Below are positions 8,157 to 20,855 of a stretch of DNA of 64,000 nt, one piece after another (position 1 is the stretch's first letter; every line of letters begins with the position of its first letter). A program made the translations under genes and the position numbers. This DNA comes from Cryptosporangium minutisporangium (GTDB taxonomy: Bacteria > Actinomycetota > Actinomycetes > Mycobacteriales > Cryptosporangiaceae), in assembly GCF_039536245.1 (NCBI RefSeq), contig NZ_BAAAYN010000040.1:28492-92491 (forward strand). Direction: 5' to 3'. A model generated the notes under the pieces. It did not search any database. It was not told where the DNA came from and was given only the letters and a program-made list of their open reading frames with translations.

Positions 8157-8795
8157 CGACCCGGGAACCCAGAACACGTAGTCGGCGCCGTAGCGGACCG
8201 AGCGCCGCTCGTCCGGCGTACACGGGCCGGTCGGCGAGAGGCCACCGCGGGTGTTGACGCGGCTGATGTGGGTCACCGCCGCCAGCTCGGTTCCGGCCGG
8301 CGCGTTCTCATACGCCTCCACCCGCAGCAGCAGCCACGGGATCGTGCCGGGCTGCGGCACCGTCGGCTGCACCAAGGCGCCGACCAGCGTCGACCCGTCG
8401 CGCTTGGAGGTCCAGCTCGGCCCGGCGTAGTGGTGGATCCGGCCGGGACGTCCGTACCGGACCAGGCGTGCCTCCGGGGTGGACCCCGCGTTCCAGGTGC
8501 CGGCCGTGCCGCAGGTGTAGGTCTGGACGCCGTGGACGACCCGGTACACCGAGAGAACGCGGTAGTTCCCGCTCGGCCTCGGCGTGCCGGGCGGCAGCGT
8601 GTAGCCGCGTTTGCCGTGCTGCATCGCAGGGTTTTGCTGCCCGGCTCGGCCGTGCTGCATGGCCGGCGTCCCTTGCGCGGCCTGGCCGTGCTGCATCGCC
8701 TGCGCTGCGGCGGGCGCGAGCCCGCCGGCGAGCGCGGCCGAAGCGGCGACTGCGAGGACGGCCCGAAGCCGGCGTGTCCCCCCGATGCCCCACAT
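8154..8795 (-). CDS. secreted DUF3455 family protein with MQHG repeats
   Basis: A 213-residue exported protein: an N-terminal Arg-rich signal with Ala/Leu hydrophobic core, three copies of an (A)MQHG unit around residues 34-62, then the DUF3455 domain (GNYRVLSVYRVVHGVQTYTC, GTAGTWNAGSTPEARLVRYG, HHYAGPSWTSKRDGSTLVGALV, WLLLRVEAYE). DUF3455 proteins are secreted, of unknown function. The Met/His-rich repeats between signal and domain could bind copper or another soft metal (inference only). It converges on the PucR gene. Confidence 0.8.
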   Translation of the reverse strand: MWGIGGTRRLRAVLAVAASAALAGGLAPAAAQAMQHGQAAQGTPAMQHGRAGQQNPAMQHGKRGYTLPPGTPRPSGNYRVLSVYRVVHGVQTYTCGTAGTWNAGSTPEARLVRYGRPGRIHHYAGPSWTSKRDGSTLVGALVQPTVPQPGTIPWLLLRVEAYENAPAGTELAAVTHISRVNTRGGLSPTGPCTPDERRSVRYGADYVFWVPGS

Positions 8796-8893
8796 GCTGA
8801 ACCTCCGATGTGTCGCGACGCTGTGACGGGTTCATCTACCCATGGTCACGGCGTTCGTGGAGGTCCTTTAGAAGGTCTTAGTTCTGGACGCGG

Positions 8894-10219
8894 TCAGGCC
8901 GATTTGCCGGCGGCGACCGCCGGGTTGCCTTCGCGGGTCCGGTCGAGCCACTGCATCACCGGCGTCGCGGCGACGCCGTGCACGACCACCGAGAGCAGGA
9001 CGACGAAGCCGACGGTGGCCCAGAGCAGGTCGGTGCCGGGGAATTCCGCGTGGGTGACCGCGTACGCCACGTAGTAGAGCGAACCGATTCCGCGGATGCC
9101 GAAGAACGCGATGACCCACCGCTCCCGCGGTTTCGCGGTCGACCCCCGCAGCGACGCCCACGCGGCCAGCGGCCGCAGCACGAACACCAGCACGACGCCG
9201 ACCAGCGCGGCCTGCCAGGTCAGCGGCGCGAGCAGGCCGTCGATCACGGCGCCGCCGAAGAGCAGCAGCAGCATCACGGTGAGCAGCCGCTCGATCTGCT
9301 CGGCGAAGTCGTGCAGCACCTGGTGGCTGCCGTGCGACCGCTCCGACGCCCGGATCGAGACCGCGCAGACGAACACCGCGAGGAACCCGTAACCCTGCAC
9401 CAGTTCGGCCGCGCCGTACGCGAGGAACGTGATCGCCAGCGCCAGGAAGCCCTCCGCGTGGTCGGCCAGGCGCAGCGTGTCCGAGCGCGAACGGTAGAAG
9501 AACAGCTTGCCGAGCAGCCATCCGACCGCGAGCCCGACCGCCACGCCGATCACCACGCGCCACAGCACGTCCAGCGCGACCCAGCGCCAGAGCCAGTCGG
9601 CGAGCGCCGCCCAGCCCGAGGGCGCGTCCGCGGCGACGCCGGCGCCGGCCAGCGCGATCGCCCCGTAGACGAACGGGAACGCCAGCCCGTCGTTGAGCCC
9701 CGCCTCCGACGTCAGGCCGAACCGGACCTCGTCCTCGGAATCCTCCTCGTCGGTGGGCTCGCCGACCTGCACGTCGGCGGCGAGCACGGGGTCGGTGGGG
9801 GCCAGCGCCGCTCCGAGCAGCAACGCCGACGCGGGCACCAGGCCCGCCCACCACCAGCCCAGCAGCGCGCTGAGCGCGATCGTCAGTGGCATCGCGATCA
9901 GCAGTAGCCGCCACGTGACCGACCAGCGTCGCCAGCCGACCGGCCGGTCGAGCTTGAGCCCGGCGCCGATCAGGGCGACGATCACGCCCACCTCGGTGAG
10001 CCGGGTGGTGACCTCGGGATGCTCGGTCGGCAGCGGGGAGCCCAGGTCGAGCGGCAGGGCGAACACGAGCATGCCCAGCCCGAGGAACGCGATCGGCAGC
10101 GAGAGCGGGCGTCCTTCCAGCAGACGAGGCAGTACACCAGCGAGTAGCGCGCCGACACCAACGATGGCGTAGGCCAGGTCTGCGGATTCCATGACGCTAC
10201 GTATGCCCCGTCCGTGCAC
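8894..10219 (-). CDS. cation:proton antiporter, CPA1/NhaP type
   Basis: A polytopic membrane protein with roughly a dozen hydrophobic segments. The family core is visible: APTDPVLAADV, then LTSEAGLNDGLAFPFVYGAIALAG (the conserved Glu-Ala-Gly-Leu-Asn-Asp motif) and FFGIRGIGSLYYVAYA. These proteins exchange Na+ or K+ for H+ for pH and salt homeostasis. An acidic cytoplasmic loop (EEDSEDE) lies between. GTG 10219 is taken because GGAAGGGG lies 6 nt upstream; ATG 10192 is the alternative. It stands alone, divergent from the next gene. Confidence 0.9.
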   Translation of the reverse strand: MHGRGIRSVMESADLAYAIVGVGALLAGVLPRLLEGRPLSLPIAFLGLGMLVFALPLDLGSPLPTEHPEVTTRLTEVGVIVALIGAGLKLDRPVGWRRWSVTWRLLLIAMPLTIALSALLGWWWAGLVPASALLLGAALAPTDPVLAADVQVGEPTDEEDSEDEVRFGLTSEAGLNDGLAFPFVYGAIALAGAGVAADAPSGWAALADWLWRWVALDVLWRVVIGVAVGLAVGWLLGKLFFYRSRSDTLRLADHAEGFLALAITFLAYGAAELVQGYGFLAVFVCAVSIRASERSHGSHQVLHDFAEQIERLLTVMLLLLFGGAVIDGLLAPLTWQAALVGVVLVFVLRPLAAWASLRGSTAKPRERWVIAFFGIRGIGSLYYVAYAVTHAEFPGTDLLWATVGFVVLLSVVVHGVAATPVMQWLDRTREGNPAVAAGKSA

Positions 10220-10301
10220 GGATCACCCCTTCCGCGCGGGCGACGAAGAACACCCTCGGAGAGCACGTGGATCCGGTGCCGCGGCTGGGTACCCGCCCGG
10301 T

Positions 10302-11147
10302 ATGTGGTTCCTCACCGCCCCGATTCGTACCCGTCTCGCTTCGCGGCCGGCCGGTGCACGGGATCGTCCCTCGGCCGTCACCGACGTCCTCGCGGCCGGT
10401 CTGGGAGCCGCGTTCGGGCTCGTGGCGCGGCTCCGCAACGCGCCCGCCCTGCATCCGCGCGGCTCGGTGGTCGCCGCCGTCATCCGGCGCGACGGATTGC
10501 CGGAGCCGATCGGGGTGCCATGGATCGACGAGCCGGGCCGGGACGACGCGCTGGTCCGGCTGTCCCGGGCCGCCGGTCTCCCCGCGCCGCTGCCGGACGT
10601 CCTCGGCCTGGCGCTCCGGGTCGACCCGGACGGGGAACCGGCCGACCTGCTGTTCTCCACCGCGGGGCGGGCGCCGGTCGCCCGGCACGTGCTGCGCCCT
10701 CGACGCGATCCGCGGCGCGCGGTCTACACCAGCCTCACGCCGTTCCGGGCTCCGGCCGGGGCGGTGGTGCTGGGTGCGCTGCCGGCACCCGCGCACCACG
10801 GCCGGCCGGCGTTCCACCTGGCGGTCGCGTCTCCCGCCGGGCCGTGGCGGCGGTTCGGCCGGCTGGAGCTGGCCGGTACCGGGTCCGGCGACGCGGACCT
10901 GCGGTTCGACCCGGTGTTGCGGCCGGTCGCCGAGCTCGAGCTGCCGGAACCCCTGGCGACGCTGCGGGCCGTGGCGTACCGCGCGTCCCGCGAGGGGCGG
11001 GCCCGCAGGCGGTTCCGTCCCTACCGGGAGACCGGTTTGACCAGCCCTTCCTGCGCGACCGTGGCGACCAGCCGACCGGCGGCGTCGAACAGCCGCCCGC
11101 GGCAGAGCCCGCGGCCGGCGCCCGCCCAGTCCGACTCCATCACGTAG
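10302..11147 (+). CDS. conserved hypothetical protein, tail antisense to the thioesterase gene
   Basis: No domain recognised with confidence. The N-terminus has VTDVLAAGLGAAFGLVARLRNAPALHPRG, the middle is rich in Pro, Arg and Ala with short beta-like stretches, and RRFRPYRETG looks like the end of the conserved part. The frame runs 127 bases into the 3' end of the convergent TesB gene, and this last part is Ser/Pro/Arg-rich antisense sequence, so the final 40 or so residues are probably not ancestral. ATG 10302 has no clear ribosome site. Confidence 0.6.
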   Translation: MWFLTAPIRTRLASRPAGARDRPSAVTDVLAAGLGAAFGLVARLRNAPALHPRGSVVAAVIRRDGLPEPIGVPWIDEPGRDDALVRLSRAAGLPAPLPDVLGLALRVDPDGEPADLLFSTAGRAPVARHVLRPRRDPRRAVYTSLTPFRAPAGAVVLGALPAPAHHGRPAFHLAVASPAGPWRRFGRLELAGTGSGDADLRFDPVLRPVAELELPEPLATLRAVAYRASREGRARRRFRPYRETGLTSPSCATVATSRPAASNSRPRQSPRPAPAQSDSIT

Positions 11148-11914
11148 AGCAGCCACTCGTCCGCCTGGACCGGGCCGTGGAACCAGACGGCGTGGTCGAG
11201 GCTGGCGACCAGCAGGCTGCGGTCGCCGATGATGGCGCGGTGCGGGTAGACGGCGGTCGAGAGCAGGAACATGTCGGAGAAGTAGGCGAGGCCGCACGCC
11301 TGCTGGATCGGGTCGTCGCCGAGCCGGTCCCGGATCCGGATCAGCACCTGTTGCCGGCGCGGCGCCTCGTCGCCCTGGAGTACGTAGTCGCGGGCCGGCC
11401 GGTCGACGAAGCGGACCTCGACCGGCTTGGGCGTGATCCGGGTCGAGAACCACTCGCCGAGGCGCGCGTCGGCGCGGGCCAGCGTCTCGGCCACCGATTC
11501 GACCGCGTCGAAGTCGGGCACCGGGGACGTCGGCACCTGGTGCTCCAGCACCGGACCGGACGGTGCCGCGGCGGCGAACGACGCGGTCAGCGCGAACACC
11601 TCAGACGAGCCCTGCCGGCCGCGGACGTACCGGACGGCCTGCGCGCGGCCGTCGCGCACCACGTCGACGGTGTACTCGGTCGGCTCCTCCGGGTCGGCCG
11701 CGTCGAGGAAGTGCCCGTGCAGGGAGTGCGGCACCCGCCCGTCCGGAACGGTCCGTCCGGCGGCGGCCAACGCCTGGGCGACCAGTTGCCCGCCGAAGAC
11801 CCGAGGCCCGGACGACCGGTCCACCGCGGTGGCGAGGTACCGCCCGTCGCCGGTCTCCTTCAGGTCCACCACGTCGGCCAGGCTGAGCGGTGTCACCGGG
11901 GTTGTGCTGTGCAT
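11021..11914 (-). CDS. tesB: acyl-CoA thioesterase II (TesB-type double hotdog)
   Basis: Hydrolyses acyl-CoA to free fatty acid and CoA. The TesB blocks are present: GPRVFGGQLVAQALAAAGRTVPDGRVPHSLHGHFLDAADPEEPTEY in the first hotdog, and ACGLAYFSDMFLLSTAV, SLDHAVWFHGPVQADEWLLYVMES and GRGLCRGRLFD in the second. The catalytic Asp/Thr/Gln set typical of TesB is consistent with LDHAVWFH and the surrounding segments. ATG 11914 gives 297 residues, near family length. It is convergent with the hypothetical gene on the other strand, overlapping 127 bp. Confidence 0.9.
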   Translation of the reverse strand: MHSTTPVTPLSLADVVDLKETGDGRYLATAVDRSSGPRVFGGQLVAQALAAAGRTVPDGRVPHSLHGHFLDAADPEEPTEYTVDVVRDGRAQAVRYVRGRQGSSEVFALTASFAAAAPSGPVLEHQVPTSPVPDFDAVESVAETLARADARLGEWFSTRITPKPVEVRFVDRPARDYVLQGDEAPRRQQVLIRIRDRLGDDPIQQACGLAYFSDMFLLSTAVYPHRAIIGDRSLLVASLDHAVWFHGPVQADEWLLYVMESDWAGAGRGLCRGRLFDAAGRLVATVAQEGLVKPVSR

Positions 11915-12007
11915 CCAGCGACAGTCGCACACCGGCCGCGGTGCCCGCCGGACGTGTGAACGGCGTCACCCCGCGGTGCCGGGAGGGGCGCTCGGCAGAA
12001 TGGGCTG

Positions 12008-13057
12008 GTGTCGAAACTGGAGCGGCGGGTCGTCGAGGTCGCGGAGAGCGCGCTGGCTACCCGGAAGGTGGTGTCCGCGGTCGACGTCCTGACCGGTTTG
12101 CGGTGGGTGCGTACGGCGCAGGTCGACTCGTGGCGCCACGGCCGGGTGGACGCGCTGGAGGCGGCCACCGCGGTCGACGCCGCGAAGCTGCTCGACGCGG
12201 TGAGCATCCTGCGCGAGTGGGCGCAGCGGAAGGGTCTGGTGCCGGGGGACGCCGTCTACGTCGCGGCCAGCCGGGACCGGCGCCCGCTCCGGTTCACCCG
12301 GGCCGGCGACGACGCGGTGGAGGCGGCGTTCCGGACCGAGTGGAGCGCCGCGGATCTCAGCCCGGCGCGGCGGAAGCGGCTCGCCGAGCGGCAGCAGGCC
12401 GTCCCCGACCTGGTCGTGCACGCCGCAGCCGGAGTCTGGGCGTGCGACGGCTGCGACGGCACCGCGCCGTTCCAGGTGCCCGACGGCGACGAGCGGCTCT
12501 GCCCGGGCTGCGCCGACCTGGACCATCTGGTGTTCCTGCCGGCCGGCCACGCCGCGCTCTCCCGGCGCGCGAAGGCCGAGAGCGGCCTGTCCGCGGTCGT
12601 CGTGCTCTTCAACCGGCGGCGGAAGCGCTACGAGCGGCAGGGCGTCTTGGTGGAGGAGGACGCGCTCGCGCGCGCCGAACGATCCTGCCTGGACGACGAG
12701 GACGCGCGGGAGCGCCGGCGGCAACGGGACGAGGTGCGGCGCGCCGCCGCGGACGTGGAGTACCAGGCGGCGCTGGCGACGCGGATCGCCGAGCTGTTCC
12801 CGGGGTGCCCGCCCGCGCGGGCGCAGGCGATCGCCCGCCACGCGGGGGAGCGTCGCAGCGGCCGGGTCGGACGGTCCGCGGCGGCGAAGGTGCTCGACGA
12901 GGAGGCGGTGACGCTCGCCGTCGTCGCGGCGGTGCGGCACGACGACACCGAGTACGACGCGCTGCTGATGGCGGGGGTGCCCCGCCGCGAGGCCCGGGCC
13001 CGGATCCGCCGCCGCCTCGACGACGTGCTCACCGCCTGGCGGCGCCGCGCGCGCTGA
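12008..13057 (+). CDS. DUF2293 domain-containing protein with zinc-finger-like centre
   Basis: A 349-residue basic protein. The centre holds a CDGCDG...CPGC cluster (about residues 143-165), a likely zinc ribbon. The C-terminus matches DUF2293: ELFPGCPPARAQAIARHAGERRSGRVGRSAAAKVLDEEAVTLAVVAAVRHDDTEYD, then a basic helical tail. DUF2293 proteins are widespread in actinobacteria without a settled function; a nucleic-acid role is suggested by the basic helices and zinc cluster (inference). Start GTG 12008; ribosome site weak. A strong hairpin follows the stop. Confidence 0.8.
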   Translation: MSKLERRVVEVAESALATRKVVSAVDVLTGLRWVRTAQVDSWRHGRVDALEAATAVDAAKLLDAVSILREWAQRKGLVPGDAVYVAASRDRRPLRFTRAGDDAVEAAFRTEWSAADLSPARRKRLAERQQAVPDLVVHAAAGVWACDGCDGTAPFQVPDGDERLCPGCADLDHLVFLPAGHAALSRRAKAESGLSAVVVLFNRRRKRYERQGVLVEEDALARAERSCLDDEDARERRRQRDEVRRAAADVEYQAALATRIAELFPGCPPARAQAIARHAGERRSGRVGRSAAAKVLDEEAVTLAVVAAVRHDDTEYDALLMAGVPRREARARIRRRLDDVLTAWRRRAR

Positions 13058-13058
13058 A

Positions 13059-13107
13059 TGACGCCATCTCCGCCTCCACGCGCGCCGTGGAGGCGGAGAT
13101 GGCGTCA
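13059..13107. terminator. 22-bp perfect-stem hairpin between convergent genes
   Basis: Arms 13059-13080 and 13086-13107 are perfectly complementary over 22 bp with a 5-nt CGCGC loop. It lies directly after the DUF2293 stop and before the convergent icd stop, so a bidirectional intrinsic terminator without U-tract is the simplest reading. Confidence 0.8.
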
Positions 13108-13154
13108 ACGAGCGTCGGCGCGGGCTCCCATTGGGTGCCCGTGCGGGACCGGGA

Positions 13155-16569
<3,415 letters not shown>

Positions 16570-16574
16570 GCGCC

Positions 16575-17537
16575 ATGCACACGCTCTACCCGCCCCTCGA
16601 GCCGTACCGCACCGGAATGCTCGACGTCGGTGACGGCCACTCGGTCTACTGGGAGGAGTGCGGAACGCCCAACGGCAAACCCGTGGTGTTCCTGCACGGG
16701 GGGCCGGGCGGCGGCTGCTCACCCGAGCACCGGCGCCTGTTCGACCCGGCGCGGTACCGGATCGTCCTGCTCGACCAGCGGGGCTGCGGGCGGAGCACCC
16801 CGCACGCCGGCCTGCCGGTGGCGGACCTGAGCGCGAACACGACCTGGCATCTCGTCGCCGACCTGGAGGCGCTCCGCGAGCACCTGGGCATCGACCGCTG
16901 GCAGGTGTTCGGCGGGTCGTGGGGGTCGACGCTGGCGCTGGTGTACGCGCAGACGCACCCCGAGCGGGTCACCGAGCTGGTGCTGCGCGGGATCTTCACG
17001 CTGCGGAAGGCCGAGATCGACTGGTTCTACGAGGGCCCGGCGGGCATGCTCGCGCCCGAGCGGTGGGAGGAGTTCACCGCGGCGGCCCCGGAGGCGGTGC
17101 CCGGCGAGTACGTCGAGGCCTACGCCCGGCGCCTGTTCGACCCCGACCCGGCGGTCCACGAGCCGGCGGCGCTGGCGTGGGCGCGGTGGGAGGCGGGGAA
17201 CATCTCGCTGTTACCGCGGCCGGAGTTGCTGGCCTCCTACGGCCGGGCGCCGTTCGCGACCGCGTTCGCCCGGATCGAGAACCACTACTTCCGGCACGGC
17301 GGCTGGCTCACCGAGGGCCAGCTGATCGCCGAGGCACGCAAGCTCGCTGACATCCCGACCGTGATCGTCCAGGGCCGGTACGACCTGTGCACCCCGGCCA
17401 CCACGGCCTGGGAGCTGCACCGGGCGTTACCCGAGGCCGAGTTCGTCCTCGTCGACGACGCCGGGCACGCATTCGACGAGCCCGGCACCCTCGACGCACT
17501 GATCACCGCCACCGACCGATTCGCGGGGACGGAATGA
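16575..17537 (+). CDS. pip: proline iminopeptidase
   Basis: Alpha/beta-hydrolase peptidase (S33) releasing N-terminal proline. The 320-residue protein shows HGGPGGGCSPEHRRLFDP (oxyanion region), LLDQRGCGRSTPHA, the nucleophile elbow GGSWGSTLALVYAQTHPERV, the acid in VQGRYDLCTP and the catalytic His in DDAGHAFDEP. These are near-invariant in pip. The start ATG is preceded by TAGCCT at 7 nt, so a leaderless transcript is possible in addition to read-through from the lactonase gene. The following MDR gene begins within its stop (ATGA). Confidence 0.95.
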   Translation: MHTLYPPLEPYRTGMLDVGDGHSVYWEECGTPNGKPVVFLHGGPGGGCSPEHRRLFDPARYRIVLLDQRGCGRSTPHAGLPVADLSANTTWHLVADLEALREHLGIDRWQVFGGSWGSTLALVYAQTHPERVTELVLRGIFTLRKAEIDWFYEGPAGMLAPERWEEFTAAAPEAVPGEYVEAYARRLFDPDPAVHEPAALAWARWEAGNISLLPRPELLASYGRAPFATAFARIENHYFRHGGWLTEGQLIAEARKLADIPTVIVQGRYDLCTPATTAWELHRALPEAEFVLVDDAGHAFDEPGTLDALITATDRFAGTE

Positions 17538-18484
17538 GAGCCGCCCAGATCGTCCGCTGCGGGACGCCGCCGGTCGCCGCCGACCTGCCGGAACCCGAGC
17601 CGAGCCCCACATCCGTGCTGGTCGAGGTCCTCGCGGCCCCGATCACGCCGCTGGACCTGCTGTGCGCGTCCGGAACGTCGTACTTCGGCGTGCCGCCGAC
17701 CCCCTACGTCCCCGGCGTCCAGGGCGTCGGTCGGTACGACGGCCGGACGGTCTGGTTCCCCACGTCGGCCGGGATGGCGCCGGGCGACGGCAGCATGGCG
17801 CAGCGGGTCGCGGTCCTGGCGTCGGACCTGGTGGAGTTGCCGTCCGGAGCGGATCCGGTCGGTGTCGCGGCCGCGGGCCTCTCCGCGGTCGCCGCGTACG
17901 CGGCGCTGACCTGGACCGGTGCACTCACGGCCGGGGAGCGGGTCGTGGTGCTCGGCGCCGGCGTGGTCGGGCAGGCCGCGATCCAGCTGGCCCGTTCCGC
18001 GGGCGCGGAGCTCGTCGTGGCCGCCGCCCGGTCGGCCGCGGCACAGCGCCGGGCTGAGGCCGCCGGAGCGGACGTCGTCGTGCCGCTCGACAGCGACGAC
18101 GTCGACGAGCTGGCCCGCCGGTTCGCCGCGGCCTGCCCGGACGGCGCCGACCTCGTCCTCGACGGCCTGTTCGGGGCACCGGCGGCGGCCGCGCTGCGCG
18201 CGCTGCGCCCGGGCGGCCGCCTGGTGAACCTCGGTAGCTCGGCGGGGGAGACCGCGCCGTTCGACTCCGCGACGCTGCGGAGCCGGTCCCTGCGGGTGCT
18301 CGGCTACACGAACAACGCGCTGACGCCCGCCGATCGCGCCGCGGCCGTGCGCACGATCGCCGAGGCCATCGACGGCGGCCGGCTCGTCGTCGCCCGGGAG
18401 GTCGTTCCGCTGGAGGAGGTCACCGCCGCCTGGGAACGGCAGGCCGCCGGCGCCGCCGAGGGACGCATCGTCCTCACGCCGTGA
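17534..18484 (+). CDS. zinc-independent MDR / quinone oxidoreductase-like dehydrogenase
   Basis: A 316-residue medium-chain dehydrogenase/reductase: N-terminal GroES-like fold (VEVLAAPITPLDLLCASGTSYFG, PYVPGVQGVGRYDGRTVWF) and Rossmann domain with VVVLGAGVVGQAAIQLARSAGAE. The catalytic zinc ligands of alcohol dehydrogenases are missing, so it belongs with NADPH quinone oxidoreductases and enoyl reductases. Translation is coupled to pip through a 4-bp ATGA overlap. Its 3' end overlaps the convergent helD gene by 11 bp. Confidence 0.87.
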   Translation: MRAAQIVRCGTPPVAADLPEPEPSPTSVLVEVLAAPITPLDLLCASGTSYFGVPPTPYVPGVQGVGRYDGRTVWFPTSAGMAPGDGSMAQRVAVLASDLVELPSGADPVGVAAAGLSAVAAYAALTWTGALTAGERVVVLGAGVVGQAAIQLARSAGAELVVAAARSAAAQRRAEAAGADVVVPLDSDDVDELARRFAAACPDGADLVLDGLFGAPAAAALRALRPGGRLVNLGSSAGETAPFDSATLRSRSLRVLGYTNNALTPADRAAAVRTIAEAIDGGRLVVAREVVPLEEVTAAWERQAAGAAEGRIVLTP

Positions 18485-20855
18485 ACGCCTCGCGCAGCAC
18501 CCCGGGCAGCGGGCCCGGGTGGAGCACGCCGAGGCGCTGGGTCGCCCGGGTCAGCGCCACGTAGAGATCGTTGCCGCCGCGCGGCGAGGCGTCGATCATC
18601 CCGGCCGGGTCGACGAGCAGGACGACGTCGAACTCCAGACCCTTGGCCTGGCCGACGCCGAGCACCACCACCGGCGCCGTGAGGTCCGGGTCCGGCCCGG
18701 CGGACGCCTCCGGCAGCACCGCGGCGACCTCCGACGCGAGAGCGTCGGGGGTGATCACCGCGAGCCGGCCCTGGCCGAGCTCGGCCAGTTGGGCGCGGAC
18801 GTGCTCGGCGACCTGCTCCGGAGGAACCTCCGCGTGCCACGGCGGCACCCCGGTCTCCCGCACCGACGACGGCGGCTCCGCGTCGGCGTCGAGCGTCGCG
18901 AGCAGCGGCGCGGTGAGCGCCATGATCTCGGCGGGAGTCCGGTAGTTCACCGACAGCCGGGTCAGCCGCCACCGGTCGCCGACGAACGGCTCGAGCGCCT
19001 GGTCCCAGGCGCGGAGGCCACCCGGGCTCGACGTCTGCGCGATGTCGCCGACGAGCGTCATCGAGCGGGTGGGGCAGCGGCGCATCAGCAGCCGCCACGC
19101 CATCGGCGACAGTTCCTGCGCCTCGTCGACGATCACGTGGCCGAACGTCCACGTCCGGTCCGCGGCGGCGCGCTCGGCGATCGTGCGGCGGTCGGCGACG
19201 CCGAACTGGTCGGCGAGCTGGTGGGCGTCGAGCATGTCGGTGACCGACAGCGCCTCGCCGTCCTCGGAGGCGGAGCCCGCGGCGATGTCGAGCACGCCCT
19301 GCGCGTAGGCGATCTCCTCGTCCCGGGACCGGGCGGCCCGGGACCGCGCGGCCCGGTCGTCGACGCCGAGCACCTGGAGTGCCTCGTCGAGCAGCAGCAG
19401 GTCGGCCGTGCTCCACCCTCCGGCGACGCTGCTCACCGCGGGCCGCACCAGCAGCGCCTGCTCGTCCGGCGTGAGCAGCCCACCGGCCGCCGACGCCAGC
19501 CGATCCGGCGAGGCGAACAGCTCCGCCAGCAGCCGCTGCGGGGTCAGCCGGGGCCAGAGCAGCTCACAGGCGTCCGCGACCGCCGGATCGGACTCGGCGA
19601 CCGCGCGGTAGTCGACCGCGGTCTCGGCGTACGCGTCCTCGTCCCCGGGAGCGTCGGCCAGGCCGAGCCGGGCCAGGTCGCCGCGGACCGCCGCGTCCAG
19701 GTCAGCGCCCCCGAGCATCTCGGCCGCGTCGGCCACGAGGCGGTCGGCCAGCCCGCGGGCGTGCGCGATCAGCTGCCGGGCGACCTCGTCCACCACCAGC
19801 CGCACGAACGTCGGACGCGCTTGGTTGTGCGGACGCCGGGTTGCGCGGGCCCGGTCCGCGGCCGCCACCCAGAACTCCGGCTCCAGCCGCACCGGATCGT
19901 CGCCGACCTGCAGGGTCAGCGGCCGGCCCGGGGGAGCCTGCCGGTCCCGGACCGCCGCCGCCAGCACGTCGGCCAGCACCGGCCGCCCCTTGACCTCGAC
20001 GGTGGCCGCCGCCTCCCGACGGTCGGCGACCACACCCGGGAACAGCTCACCCACCGTCGAGAGCAGCACGCTGGTCTCACCCAAGCCGGGCAGCACCTGC
20101 CCGATGTAGCGGAGGAACGTCGCGTTCGGGCCGACCACCAGCACGCCGCGGCTCGCGATCCGCGCCGAGTGGTACAGCAGGTACGCCGCGCGGTGCAGCG
20201 CCACCGCGGTCTTGCCGGTGCCCGGACCACCCTGCACGACCAGTACGCCGTTCTGGTCGCTGCGGATGATCGCGTCCTGCTCGGCCTGGAGCGTGGCGAC
20301 GATGTCCTGCATCCGGCCGGTGCGGCCGGTGTTCACCGCCGCCAGCAGGGCGGCGGCACCCGCCAGGTTCTCCCGGCCGGCGTCCGGTGCGCCATCGAGC
20401 ACCTCGTCGTCGAGCGAGACGACCCGCCGACCCCTGGTGACGATGTGCCTGCGGCGGTGGACGCCCTCCGGCGCGGCGCTGGTGGCGACGTAGAAGGCGC
20501 GGGCGGCCGGGGCGCGCCAGTCCACCAGCAGCGGGTCGGCGTCCGGGTCGTCCGCGGGCAGCCCGATCCGGCCGATGTAGTGCCGCTCGCCGCTGCGCAG
20601 GTCCAGCCGGCCGAAGCAGAGGCCGTTCTCGGCCGCTTCCAGCCGGGACAGCCGCGTGGCGTACTCGGTGAACGCGGCGTCCCGCTCCGTGCGGGCCTGC
20701 GGGGTGCCGCCGGGCCGGGCCGCGACCTCGGCGAGTCGTTGCCGGGTCGTGTCCCGCAGCGTGTCCAGCCGTGCGTAGAGCACGGTTAGCCGGTTCTGCT
20801 CGCGGTCGAGGTCGCTCGGGGCGTCGTGCGGGGTCACGGAGTCAGCGAGAGACAC
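18474..20855 (-). CDS. helD: HelD-like RNA polymerase recycling ATPase (UvrD/Rep superfamily)
   Basis: A 793-residue superfamily-1 ATPase. N-terminal antiparallel coiled coil (residues 15-75), a globular segment with RHYIGRIGLP and DWRAPAARAFY, Walker A GGPGTGKT (about 209-216), Walker B VDEAQELSP, GDIAQTS, SVNYRTPAEI and VALTRATQRL. HelD-type proteins bind RNA polymerase, pull it off DNA and recycle it; actinobacterial homologues (HelR) also protect against rifamycins. Start GTG 20855 has AAAGGTGG 5 nt upstream. No 19-bp rifamycin-associated element was seen upstream; a CGTAGC/GCTACG inverted repeat lies at 20876-20899. Confidence 0.9.
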   Translation of the reverse strand: MSLADSVTPHDAPSDLDREQNRLTVLYARLDTLRDTTRQRLAEVAARPGGTPQARTERDAAFTEYATRLSRLEAAENGLCFGRLDLRSGERHYIGRIGLPADDPDADPLLVDWRAPAARAFYVATSAAPEGVHRRRHIVTRGRRVVSLDDEVLDGAPDAGRENLAGAAALLAAVNTGRTGRMQDIVATLQAEQDAIIRSDQNGVLVVQGGPGTGKTAVALHRAAYLLYHSARIASRGVLVVGPNATFLRYIGQVLPGLGETSVLLSTVGELFPGVVADRREAAATVEVKGRPVLADVLAAAVRDRQAPPGRPLTLQVGDDPVRLEPEFWVAAADRARATRRPHNQARPTFVRLVVDEVARQLIAHARGLADRLVADAAEMLGGADLDAAVRGDLARLGLADAPGDEDAYAETAVDYRAVAESDPAVADACELLWPRLTPQRLLAELFASPDRLASAAGGLLTPDEQALLVRPAVSSVAGGWSTADLLLLDEALQVLGVDDRAARSRAARSRDEEIAYAQGVLDIAAGSASEDGEALSVTDMLDAHQLADQFGVADRRTIAERAAADRTWTFGHVIVDEAQELSPMAWRLLMRRCPTRSMTLVGDIAQTSSPGGLRAWDQALEPFVGDRWRLTRLSVNYRTPAEIMALTAPLLATLDADAEPPSSVRETGVPPWHAEVPPEQVAEHVRAQLAELGQGRLAVITPDALASEVAAVLPEASAGPDPDLTAPVVVLGVGQAKGLEFDVVLLVDPAGMIDASPRGGNDLYVALTRATQRLGVLHPGPLPGVLREAFTA

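Noticed and set aside
18519..20789. Long open frame on the plus strand antisense to helD
   Set aside because: Shadow of the HelD codons; no motif, signal or ribosome site.
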